Notes under the pieces: model-generated
What the model saw: the letters and a program-made list of their open reading frames with translations, nothing else
What the model was told of the DNA's origin: nothing
Database searches by the model: none
NCBI GenBank assembly: GCA_025360685.1
Contig: JANYBR010000156.1
Location: forward strand, 1 to 5,534
Length of the DNA: 5,534 nucleotides
Direction of reading: 5' to 3'
Origin: Pseudomonadota bacterium
GTDB taxonomy: Bacteria > Pseudomonadota > Alphaproteobacteria > Micropepsales > Micropepsaceae
Shown: positions 1-5,180 of the stretch, piece by piece
How the letters are laid out: every line of letters starts with the position of its first letter
How positions within the stretch are numbered: position 1 is the first letter of the stretch
Made by a program: the position numbers and the translations under genes

Positions 1-77
1 GGGCGCTTCTGCAGGTCGTAAAAGCGCGACCCGCAGCTGGGGCACACGCGTTTCAGTCCTAGATCTGCCTTGACCAA
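1..77 (-). CDS. TIGR02300-type zinc-ribbon protein, N-terminal fragment
   Basis: This is the 5' end of a minus-strand gene that runs off the left edge. Read from base 77, the visible protein is about 25 residues and includes the stretch DLGLKRVCPSCGSRFYDLQK. The CPSC pair is half of a zinc-ribbon. From memory, this matches small alphaproteobacterial proteins of family TIGR02300, which begin like MAKPELGTKR and are often found divergent from aroA; their function is not established. I chose the TTG at 77-75 because it lines up with the family N-terminus and has GGGAAG seven bases upstream. In-frame ATGs at 83 and 92 are alternatives, but the one at 83 lies too close to that ribosome site and the one at 92 has no such site. 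The gene is partial, so the rest of the ribbon and the usual acidic C-terminal tail cannot be seen. Confidence 0.72.
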   Translation of the reverse strand, partial: MVKADLGLKRVCPSCGSRFYDLQKR

Positions 78-119
78 GCTCATGCTTCCCATAAAGAAGG
101 GTTGTGTTGGAAGGCGGGT

Positions 120-148
120 CGTTTGCCACGCCTGCACCGGCCTGTCAA
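120..148 (-). promoter_or_regulatory. Candidate promoter for the divergent zinc-ribbon gene
   Basis: On the minus strand a perfect TTGACA -35 hexamer (bases 148-143) is followed after 17 bases by CAAACG (125-120), which is a poor -10. The placement, about 45 bases before the zinc-ribbon start, is sensible. The -10 match is weak, so this is only a candidate. I found no convincing plus-strand promoter for aroA in the same gap. Confidence 0.25.
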
Positions 149-168
149 AGAGACTTTTGGGCTTGAAA

Positions 169-1518
169 ATGCACGGTTCGGACGCCGCAAGACCACTGAA
201 ATCGCGCCGATCCGGCCCGTTACGGGGAACTGCGGCCATTCCAGGCGACAAATCCATTTCCCACCGTGCCCTTATTCTGGGCGCGCTGACCGTCGGCGAA
301 ACGCGCATTACAGGCCTTTTGGAAGCCGAAGACGTCCTGAACACCGCCCAAGCGATGCGCGCATTCGGTGCCCAAGTCGTGCGTGGCGCCGCCGGCGAAT
401 GGATGGTTCACGGCACCGGCGTGGGCGGTTGGGCTGAGCCGGAGAATGTTCTCGATTTCGGCAATTCCGGTACCGGATCGCGTCTGGTGATGGGTGCCAT
501 GGCGACCACAGCGATCACGGCGGTGTTCACAGGCGATGCGTCGTTGCGCGGCCGGCCCATGGCCCGTGTGCTCGATCCGTTGCAGCTGTTCGGAGCCACC
601 TACACGTCGCGTGTCGGCGGCCTGATGCCTGTGACGTTGAGCGGTGCGGAACTCTCGATCTGCGTCGATCACAAGGTTGAAGTGGCGTCGGCGCAGGTGA
701 AGTCCGCCATGCTGCTTGCCTCGCTCAATGCGCCCGGCCGTTCGCGCATCGAACAAGGCGAGCTGACGCGCGACCACACCGAGAAGATGCTGGCGGCATT
801 CGGCGCCAAGATCTCGGTCGAAGCCTTGCCGCACGGCGAAGCCATCCATGTGACGGGTGAGGTGGAATTGGTGCCTTGCACCGTGGACGTGCCGCGCGAT
901 CCATCCTCCGCCGCATTTGCGCTCGTCGCGGCGCTGATCGTGCCGGGTTCCGACGTGCGCATTCCGTCGGTGCTGCTCAATCCGCGGCGAGCCGGACTGG
1001 TCCAGACCCTGATCGAGATGGGCGCGGACATCGTCGTCGAGAACGAGCGCGAGAGCGGCGGCGAGAAGATCGGCGATCTGTCCGTGCGCGCTTCTACGCT
1101 CAAGGGCATCGACGTTCCGCCAGAGCGCGCGCCGTCGATGATCGACGAATACCCGATCCTCGCTGTCGCTGCGGCGTTCGCGGAAGGCAGAACCGTGATG
1201 CACGGCGTCGAAGAACTGCGCGTGAAGGAAAGTGACCGGCTCTCCGCCATCACGGCCGGCCTGAAGGCGAACGGTCTCGTCACAGCTGAAACGCGAAACT
1301 CGCTCACCGTCGAGGGCAGGGGTCTGGGTGGTGTTCCTGGCGGCGCGCGCGTGGCAACCCATCTGGATCACCGTATCGCCATGTCGTTTCTGACGATGGG
1401 CCTGGCCTCTAAGAATCCGGTCTCGGTCGACGACATCTCGATGATCGCCACCAGCTTTCCGGAATTCGAAAAACTGATGCGCGACCTCGGCGGGGATTTT
1501 CAGGTGGTGAACGCGTGA
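169..1518 (+). CDS. aroA: 3-phosphoshikimate 1-carboxyvinyltransferase (EPSP synthase)
   Basis: Cytosolic enzyme of the shikimate pathway. It transfers the enolpyruvyl group of phosphoenolpyruvate to shikimate-3-phosphate on the way to chorismate. The 449-residue product is of normal length. Visible motifs in order: GDKSISHR at 26-33 (substrate-binding Lys28), DFGNSGTGSR at 96-105 (PEP/glyphosate loop), SAQVK at 174-178, RDHTEKM at 201-207, IDEYPILA at 325-332 (Asp326, catalytic-base position), KESDR at 353-357 and DHRIAM at 400-405. SAQxK plus RDHTE resemble class II (CP4-like) enzymes rather than the E. coli class I type. The frame is open upstream to base 70, but homology begins around RRSGPLRG, so I chose the ATG at 169; its ribosome site is weak (GGG seven bases upstream). 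The gene overlaps cmk by four bases and is probably the first gene of the unit. Confidence 0.96.
   Translation: MHGSDAARPLKSRRSGPLRGTAAIPGDKSISHRALILGALTVGETRITGLLEAEDVLNTAQAMRAFGAQVVRGAAGEWMVHGTGVGGWAEPENVLDFGNSGTGSRLVMGAMATTAITAVFTGDASLRGRPMARVLDPLQLFGATYTSRVGGLMPVTLSGAELSICVDHKVEVASAQVKSAMLLASLNAPGRSRIEQGELTRDHTEKMLAAFGAKISVEALPHGEAIHVTGEVELVPCTVDVPRDPSSAAFALVAALIVPGSDVRIPSVLLNPRRAGLVQTLIEMGADIVVENERESGGEKIGDLSVRASTLKGIDVPPERAPSMIDEYPILAVAAAFAEGRTVMHGVEELRVKESDRLSAITAGLKANGLVTAETRNSLTVEGRGLGGVPGGARVATHLDHRIAMSFLTMGLASKNPVSVDDISMIATSFPEFEKLMRDLGGDFQVVNA
1502..1507 (+). promoter_or_regulatory. Ribosome binding site of cmk
   Basis: AGGTGG lies inside the 3' end of aroA, seven bases before the GTG at 1515. 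It supports that non-ATG start and fits translational coupling across the GTGA overlap. Confidence 0.6.
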
Positions 1519-2183
1519 GCATCATCATTGCTGTCGACGGCACCGCCGCGTCTGGCAAGGGCACCTTGGCCAAACGTGTCGCTCGGCACTTCAACTTCGC
1601 GCATATGGACTCCGGAGCGCTCTATCGGCTGACGGCGCTGGCGGTGCTCGACCAGAACGGCGATCCGTCCAGGGAAGCCGATGCGGTGAAGGGGGCGCGC
1701 ACGATCGATCTGGCCCGCGCGGGCGATCCGGCGATCCGAAGCGACAAAGTCGGCAAAGCCTCTTCGCAGGTCGCGGCCATCCCAGCCGTGCGTCAGGCAC
1801 TCTATGCGTTCCAAAAATCGTTCCTCGAACATCCTCCGGGCAACAGCCTTGGCGCCGTGATGGACGGCCGCGATATCGGCACGGTGATCGCGCCCAATGC
1901 CACCGCCAAACTCTTCGTGGATGCAAAGCCCGAGGTGCGCGCGCGCCGCCGCTGGCTGGAACTCAAGAGCTTGGGGATAGACCGGAACGAGGCGGAACTG
2001 CTGGCGGAAATCGTCGCGCGCGACCATGCCGACCGCACCCGTGCCGTATCGCCGCTGAAACAGGCGGCCGACGCCAGCTTGCTCGACACGAGCGCATTGG
2101 GTATAGACGCCGCGTTCGCGGCTGCTCTCGCCCTGGTCGAACCCAAGGTAACGAGCGCGCTCAAGGCCAGCCACAGGGGTTAG
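1515..2183 (+). CDS. cmk: Cytidylate kinase (CMP/dCMP kinase)
   Basis: Cytosolic nucleoside monophosphate kinase that phosphorylates CMP and dCMP with ATP, supplying pyrimidine nucleotides for RNA, DNA and phospholipid synthesis. The 222-residue length is normal for the bacterial family. Visible motifs: P-loop GTAASGKGT at 9-17, DSGALYR at 32-38 (monophosphate side), DGRDIGTVI at 117-125 (nucleobase and phosphate binding), AKLFVDAKPEVRARRR at 131-146 (arginine-rich core), and RDHADRTRAVSPL at 169-181 (lid/ATP-binding arginines) followed by LLDTS. The start is GTG, overlapping the aroA stop as GTGA, with a good ribosome site. No terminator follows directly. Whether rpsA is co-transcribed across the 296-base gap or has its own promoter cannot be decided here. 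No key residue appears to be missing. Confidence 0.96.
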   Translation: MSIIIAVDGTAASGKGTLAKRVARHFNFAHMDSGALYRLTALAVLDQNGDPSREADAVKGARTIDLARAGDPAIRSDKVGKASSQVAAIPAVRQALYAFQKSFLEHPPGNSLGAVMDGRDIGTVIAPNATAKLFVDAKPEVRARRRWLELKSLGIDRNEAELLAEIVARDHADRTRAVSPLKQAADASLLDTSALGIDAAFAAALALVEPKVTSALKASHRG

Positions 2184-2241
2184 GAGACCCGGCGGCCTCA
2201 TCGAGCCACCTCGAACTTGACCGACAATCCAACCGCCCGCG

Positions 2242-2283
2242 CGGATACGCATCCGTTCGGGAAGTCCATCCGTAAAACCGGAT
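2242..2283 (+). repeat. Paired CGGAT/ATCCG inverted repeats in the rpsA leader
   Basis: Two short inverted repeats sit back to back: CGGAT (2242-2246) with ATCCG (2251-2255), and ATCCG (2268-2272) with CGGAT (2279-2283). ATCCGT also recurs at 2474-2479, directly before the rpsA start codon. They could form alternative RNA hairpins or be protein-binding half-sites. The arms are short, so chance is possible. Confidence 0.35.
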
Positions 2284-2324
2284 TGGCATTGAGTGAATTC
2301 AGACCAGCGACGCTTCAAGCCTCC

Positions 2325-2400
2325 CCCAATTCGTCATTGCCCGGCCCACGCTGTTGCTAGGCCTGTCCGGGCAAGCGATTTTCTCGATGACGAAATTGGG
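2325..2400. repeat. Long imperfect palindrome (REP-like intergenic repeat)
   Basis: CCCAATTCGTCAT (2325-2337) pairs with ATGACGAAATTGGG (2387-2400) with a one-base bulge. Inside it TTGCCCGG (2337-2344, sharing base 2337) pairs with CCGGGCAA (2367-2374). The strands between the arms are unequal: GCGATTTTCTCG (2375-2386) sits on one side only and can itself form a tiny CGA/TCG hairpin. TTGCCCGG...CCGGGCAATGACG palindromes are, from general knowledge, common dispersed intergenic repeats in alphaproteobacteria. Copy number in this genome cannot be seen from one window. Confidence 0.65.
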
Positions 2401-2421
2401 TCGCCCGCATGACGCGGGCGA
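2401..2421. repeat. Second REP-like hairpin
   Basis: TCGCCCGC (2401-2408) and GCGGGCGA (2414-2421) form a perfect 8-base stem with a five-base loop, abutting the longer palindrome. The GGGTCGCCCGC...GCGGGCGATG form is another commonly seen alphaproteobacterial intergenic repeat. It has no T tract, so it is not a classical terminator. Confidence 0.65.
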
Positions 2422-2479
2422 TGCCGGCAGTGGAGGGTGTGGTGACGCTAGATTGAAAACGAAAGAGAGAACTATCCGT

Positions 2480-4258
2480 ATGGCTCGCCACGCGACCGCA
2501 ACCAAGGTTCACGAACACGCCAACTCGATTGCCTCCCCGACCCGCGACGATTTCGCGGCCATGCTCGAAGCCAGCTTCGTTACGCAGTCGCCCCAGGAAG
2601 GCAACGTCATCACCGGCACCGTCGTCGCCATCGAGAACGACTTCGTCGTCGTCGATGTCGGACTGAAGACCGAAGGGCGCGTTTCCCTCAAGGAATTCTC
2701 CATGCCCGGCGTGCCCGCGGCCATCGCCGTCGGCGATCAGGTCGAGGTCTACCTTGAGCGCGTCGAGAACGCGCTCGGTGAAGCCGTGCTGTCGCGCGAC
2801 AAAGCCCGCCGCGAGGAAAGCTGGATCAAGCTCGAGCGCGCGTTTAACGAACAGACCCGTGTCACGGGCGTGATCTTTGGCCGCGTCAAGGGCGGCTTCA
2901 CCGTCGATCTCGACGGCGCCGTCGCGTTCCTGCCCGGCAGCCAGGTCGATGTGCGTCCGATGCGCGACGTCGGCCCGCTCATGAACCAGCCGCAGCCTTT
3001 CCAGATCCTGAAAATGGATCGCCGCCGCGGCAATATCGTCGTCTCGCGCCGGGCCGTGCTCGAAGAGCGCCGCGCCGAAGAGCGCACCTCGCTCGTCGCC
3101 TCGCTGCAGGAAAAGCAGGTCGTCGAAGGCGTGGTCAAGAACATCACCGACTATGGCGCGTTTGTGGATCTCGGCGGCGTCGATGGACTGTTGCACGTCA
3201 CCGACATCGCCTGGCGTCGCGTCAGCCATCCGACGGAAGTGCTCTCCGTCGGCCAGACGGTCACGGTGCAGATCATCAAGATCAATCACGAAACGCAGCG
3301 CATCAGCCTGGGCATGAAGCAGCTGCAGACCGATCCGTGGGAAGGCGTCAGCGTCAAGTACCCGGTGGGCGCCAAGTTCACCGGCAAGGTCACCAACGTC
3401 ACCGACTATGGTGCCTTCGTGGAGCTGGAGCCCGGTGTCGAAGGCCTGGTGCACGTCTCGGAAATGTCGTGGGTGAAGAAGAACGTCGCCCCGTCCAAGA
3501 TCGTGGTGCCGGGCACCGATGTCGAAGTGCAGGTACTGGAGGTCGATTCCAACAAGCGCCGCATCTCGCTCGGCCTGAAGCAGACTCAGGACAATCCCTG
3601 GGAAGCCTTCATGCGCGACCATCCGTCCGGCAGCACGATCGAGGGCGAGATTAAGTCGATCACCGAGTTTGGCCTGTTCGTCGGGCTGGGCGGCGAGATC
3701 GACGGCATGGTGCATCTCTCCGATCTTTCCTGGTCGAAGTCCGGCGACGAAGCCGTCAAGGACTACGAGAAGGGCCAAATCGTCTCGGCCAAGGTGCTCG
3801 ACGTTGACGCCGAGAAGGAACGCGTCAGCCTCGGTATCAAGCAGCTCGGCGACGATCCGATCGAGAAGGCCGGTCCTGCGGGTGCCGCGCTGAAGAAGAA
3901 CCAGATCGTCACCGTCACCGTGACCGAAGTGAACGACGGCGGCATCGAGGTGGCTCTCGCGGACGGCATCAAGGCGTTCGTGCGGCGCTCCGACCTGGCG
4001 CGCGATCGCAACGACCAGCGCCCGGAGCGGTTCCAGGTGGGCAACAAGGTCGACGTGCTCGTCACCCAGGTCGACAAGGCGAGCCGCAAGGTCTCGGTCT
4101 CGATCAAGGCGCGCGAAATCTCCGAAGAGAAGGAGGCCGTGGCGCAGTACGGCTCGTCCGACTCCGGTGCATCGCTCGGCGACATCCTCGGCGCAGCACT
4201 CAAGAAGCGCGGCGGCAAGAAGGCCGCAAAGGACGAGGCCGACGAGACCGAAGAATAA
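2480..4258 (+). CDS. rpsA: 30S ribosomal protein S1
   Basis: Ribosomal protein S1 binds mRNA on the 30S subunit and helps unfold and recruit it for initiation. The product is 592 residues, beginning MARHATATK, slightly longer than the E. coli protein. Six S1 (OB-fold) domains can be followed at roughly 41-107, 125-191, 212-280, 297-367, 384-454 and 472-543. Domains 3-5 share the strongest repeat signature (ITDYGAFVDLGG, VTDYGAFVELEPG, ITEFGLFVGLGG) and end in ISLGMKQLQTDPWEG-like segments. Domains 1 and 2 are more divergent, as expected for the ribosome-docking pair. A charged tail follows, lysine-rich (KKRGGKKAAK, 575-584) and then acidic. The frame is open upstream to 2354 through the palindromic repeats; homology and the purine-rich site at 2461-2470 favour the ATG at 2480. 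A terminator follows 23 bases after the stop. Confidence 0.97.
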   Translation: MARHATATKVHEHANSIASPTRDDFAAMLEASFVTQSPQEGNVITGTVVAIENDFVVVDVGLKTEGRVSLKEFSMPGVPAAIAVGDQVEVYLERVENALGEAVLSRDKARREESWIKLERAFNEQTRVTGVIFGRVKGGFTVDLDGAVAFLPGSQVDVRPMRDVGPLMNQPQPFQILKMDRRRGNIVVSRRAVLEERRAEERTSLVASLQEKQVVEGVVKNITDYGAFVDLGGVDGLLHVTDIAWRRVSHPTEVLSVGQTVTVQIIKINHETQRISLGMKQLQTDPWEGVSVKYPVGAKFTGKVTNVTDYGAFVELEPGVEGLVHVSEMSWVKKNVAPSKIVVPGTDVEVQVLEVDSNKRRISLGLKQTQDNPWEAFMRDHPSGSTIEGEIKSITEFGLFVGLGGEIDGMVHLSDLSWSKSGDEAVKDYEKGQIVSAKVLDVDAEKERVSLGIKQLGDDPIEKAGPAGAALKKNQIVTVTVTEVNDGGIEVALADGIKAFVRRSDLARDRNDQRPERFQVGNKVDVLVTQVDKASRKVSVSIKAREISEEKEAVAQYGSSDSGASLGDILGAALKKRGGKKAAKDEADETEE

Positions 4259-4281
4259 TCTCGCTCCTACACATCGATCAG

Positions 4282-4311
4282 AAAAGGCGCGTAGCGATAC
4301 GCGCCTTTTTT
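4282..4311 (+). terminator. Intrinsic terminator of rpsA
   Basis: GGCGCGTA (4286-4293) and TACGCGCC (4298-4305) form a perfect 8-base stem closed by a GCGA loop of the stable GNRA type. It is flanked by AAAA (4282-4285) and a run of six T (4306-4311). This is a textbook rho-independent terminator separating rpsA from the VOC gene. On the minus strand the trailing T run is only four bases, so bidirectional action would be weak. Confidence 0.93.
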
Positions 4312-4327
4312 CTTTTCGGAAGTGTAC

Positions 4328-4357
4328 TGTCAACATGCTGACACCACCTTGTCAGCA
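4328..4357. promoter_or_regulatory. Phased TGTCA/TGACA half-sites, candidate operator
   Basis: TGCTGACA (4336-4343) and TGTCAGCA (4350-4357) form a perfect 8-base inverted repeat with a six-base spacer. A third half-site, TGTCA at 4328-4332, makes a second inverted repeat with TGACA (4339-4343), also with a six-base spacer. The three half-sites start at 4328, 4339 and 4350, exactly 11 bases apart. A possible -10 (TATTCT, 4367-4372) lies just downstream with no recognisable -35 at the right distance, so the repeat would cover the -35 zone. The geometry suggests a dimeric regulator; which family is unknown. Confidence 0.45.
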
Positions 4358-4385
4358 GGGGTTCGTTATTCTCGTCCGAGAAAAT

Positions 4386-4390
4386 GGAGG
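4386..4390 (+). promoter_or_regulatory. Ribosome binding site of the VOC gene
   Basis: A perfect GGAGG lies five bases before the ATG at 4396. It overlaps the other in-frame ATG at 4384, which has no such site, and so decides the start at 4396. Confidence 0.75.
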
Positions 4391-4395
4391 ACGCG

Positions 4396-4797
4396 ATGAG
4401 ATACACAGCCATGATCATGGGCCTTTTGTTCGCCACGCTCACCGCGGTGGGCGCTGCCGAGCGCGCGCAGCCCGACTTTGTCGAGTTCATCGTCCATGAC
4501 ATTACAAAGTCCAAGGCGTTCTACGGCGCTGTGTTCGGCTGGACGTTTACTGACTATGGTCCGGGCTATGCGAGCTTCGATGATGGCCGGGTGGGTGGCG
4601 GTTTCACCACCGTCGGTACGCCCAATCCAGGCGGCCCGTTGATGGTATTCTACGCAGCCGATCTGGAAGCGGCGCTGGCAAAAGTGAAAGCCGCGGGCGG
4701 CACGATCGCCAAACCGCCGTTCGCATTTCCGGGCGGACGGCGCTTTCACTTCATCGATCCGGACGGTTATGAGATCGCCGTTTGGTCGGAAAGGTAG
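4396..4797 (+). CDS. VOC-family (glyoxalase/bleomycin-resistance fold) protein, probably exported
   Basis: The 133-residue product starts with a short N-terminal stretch, then a hydrophobic segment (about 5-21, AMIMGLLFATLTAVGAA) ending in small residues. This resembles a Sec signal peptide cleaved near residue 20-21. The rest is one vicinal-oxygen-chelate unit: PDFVEFIVHDITKSKAFYGA opens the first beta-alpha-beta module, VFYAADLEAALAKVKAAGG marks the second, and RFHFIDPDGYEIAVW closes it. Glu30 and Glu126 fall at usual metal-ligand positions. Such proteins normally dimerise; members range from glyoxalases and dioxygenases to drug-binding proteins, so the substrate cannot be named. Most relatives of this size are cytosolic, which makes the leader unusual. 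The start at 4396 is set by GGAGG five bases upstream. It ends eight bases before the TfoX-like gene, probably one operon. Confidence 0.85.
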   Translation: MRYTAMIMGLLFATLTAVGAAERAQPDFVEFIVHDITKSKAFYGAVFGWTFTDYGPGYASFDDGRVGGGFTTVGTPNPGGPLMVFYAADLEAALAKVKAAGGTIAKPPFAFPGGRRFHFIDPDGYEIAVWSER

Positions 4798-4805
4798 CAG
4801 ACGCC

Positions 4806-5180
4806 ATGCCGCACAGACCCGCCGAACTGCAAAAGGTGATCGAGTCCGCGGCCCCGCCGGATCTGGAACTTCTGTTCCGTCCCATGTTCGGTGGCATCGG
4901 CGTCTATGGGGGCGGGCGCATGTTCTGTTCGCTCTCCGACGTGGGGCTGGCGCTGAAGCTGACCGGCGCCGACCATGAAGAACTTCTTAAGACGCGAGGC
5001 GCCAAAGCTCTGCTATACGAGCCCTCGATGCCGCCTTCAAAGACCTATGTCGTTGTGCCAGTCGCGATGCTCAAGGACCGCAAGCTGTTGCGCGCATGGC
5101 TCATGCGTTCCGCCGCCGCCGCGCGTCTTGCGCCGGCCAGGAAACCGCGCAAGAGGCCACACACGCCCGCGAGGCGCTAG
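4806..5180 (+). CDS. TfoX/Sxy N-terminal domain protein
   Basis: The 124-residue product matches the TfoX N-terminal domain. The signature MFGGIGVYGGGRMFCSL (27-43) is followed by LALKLTGADHEELLKTRGAKAL (48-69), the YVVVPVAML strand (81-89) and a helix around RAWLMRSAAAA (96-106). It lacks the C-terminal TfoX domain found in competence regulators of gammaproteobacteria, so a role in natural transformation should not be assumed; single-domain members are common and mostly uncharacterised. The tail ARKPRKRPHTPARR (111-124) is strongly basic and might bind nucleic acid (inference). I chose the ATG at 4806, eight bases after the VOC stop, with GGAAAGG (4788-4794) as a rather distant ribosome site; a TTG at 4782 would add eight residues and overlap the VOC gene. 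The stop codon sits at the junction with an insertion sequence, so the original C-terminus may differ. Confidence 0.85.
   Translation: MPHRPAELQKVIESAAPPDLELLFRPMFGGIGVYGGGRMFCSLSDVGLALKLTGADHEELLKTRGAKALLYEPSMPPSKTYVVVPVAMLKDRKLLRAWLMRSAAAARLAPARKPRKRPHTPARR

Larger units (their letters stand above)
2184..2479 (+). other. Non-coding leader between cmk and rpsA
   Basis: This 296-base gap holds no convincing gene or RNA gene. It contains a small hairpin just after cmk (TCGAG at 2201-2205 with CTCGA at 2210-2214, no T tract), a TTGACC hexamer at 2217-2222 without a good -10 at normal spacing, and CGGAT/ATCCG inverted repeats at 2242-2283. Two REP-like palindromes follow at 2325-2421. The purine-rich GAAAGAGAGA at 2461-2470, nine bases before the rpsA ATG, is the likely ribosome binding region. 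The rpsA promoter is probably in here but I cannot place it. Confidence 0.6.

Noticed and set aside
70..168. N-terminal extension of AroA by 33 residues
   Set aside because: It would overlap the start of the divergent zinc-ribbon gene, and the extra residues do not resemble EPSP synthase.
220..1371. 383-codon open frame on the minus strand, opposite aroA
   Set aside because: Low-complexity R/H/G-rich translation with no recognisable domain, fully inside a well-supported gene.
2201..2214. Hairpin after cmk as a terminator
   Set aside because: The stem is only five bases and no T run follows.
2217..2249. TTGACC...GATACG as an rpsA promoter
   Set aside because: The spacing is 21 bases, too long for a normal sigma-70 promoter, and there is no better -10 at 16-18 bases.
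1500..2318. 272-codon open frame on the minus strand, opposite cmk
   Set aside because: Antisense to a clear cmk with no family resemblance and no ribosome site I could see.
2354..2479. N-terminal extension of S1 by 42 residues from a TTG
   Set aside because: It would translate the palindromic repeats; S1 homology and the ribosome site place the start at 2480.
2357..4336. 659-codon open frame on the minus strand, opposite rpsA
   Set aside because: It mirrors rpsA codon structure in GC-rich DNA, is rich in D, H, L and R, shows no domain, and runs across the terminator and the palindromes. It is a shadow.
4782..4805. TTG start for the TfoX-like gene overlapping the VOC gene
   Set aside because: The extra residues (MVGKVADA) are just the frame-shifted VOC end, and the ATG at 4806 begins where TfoX-like sequence usually starts.
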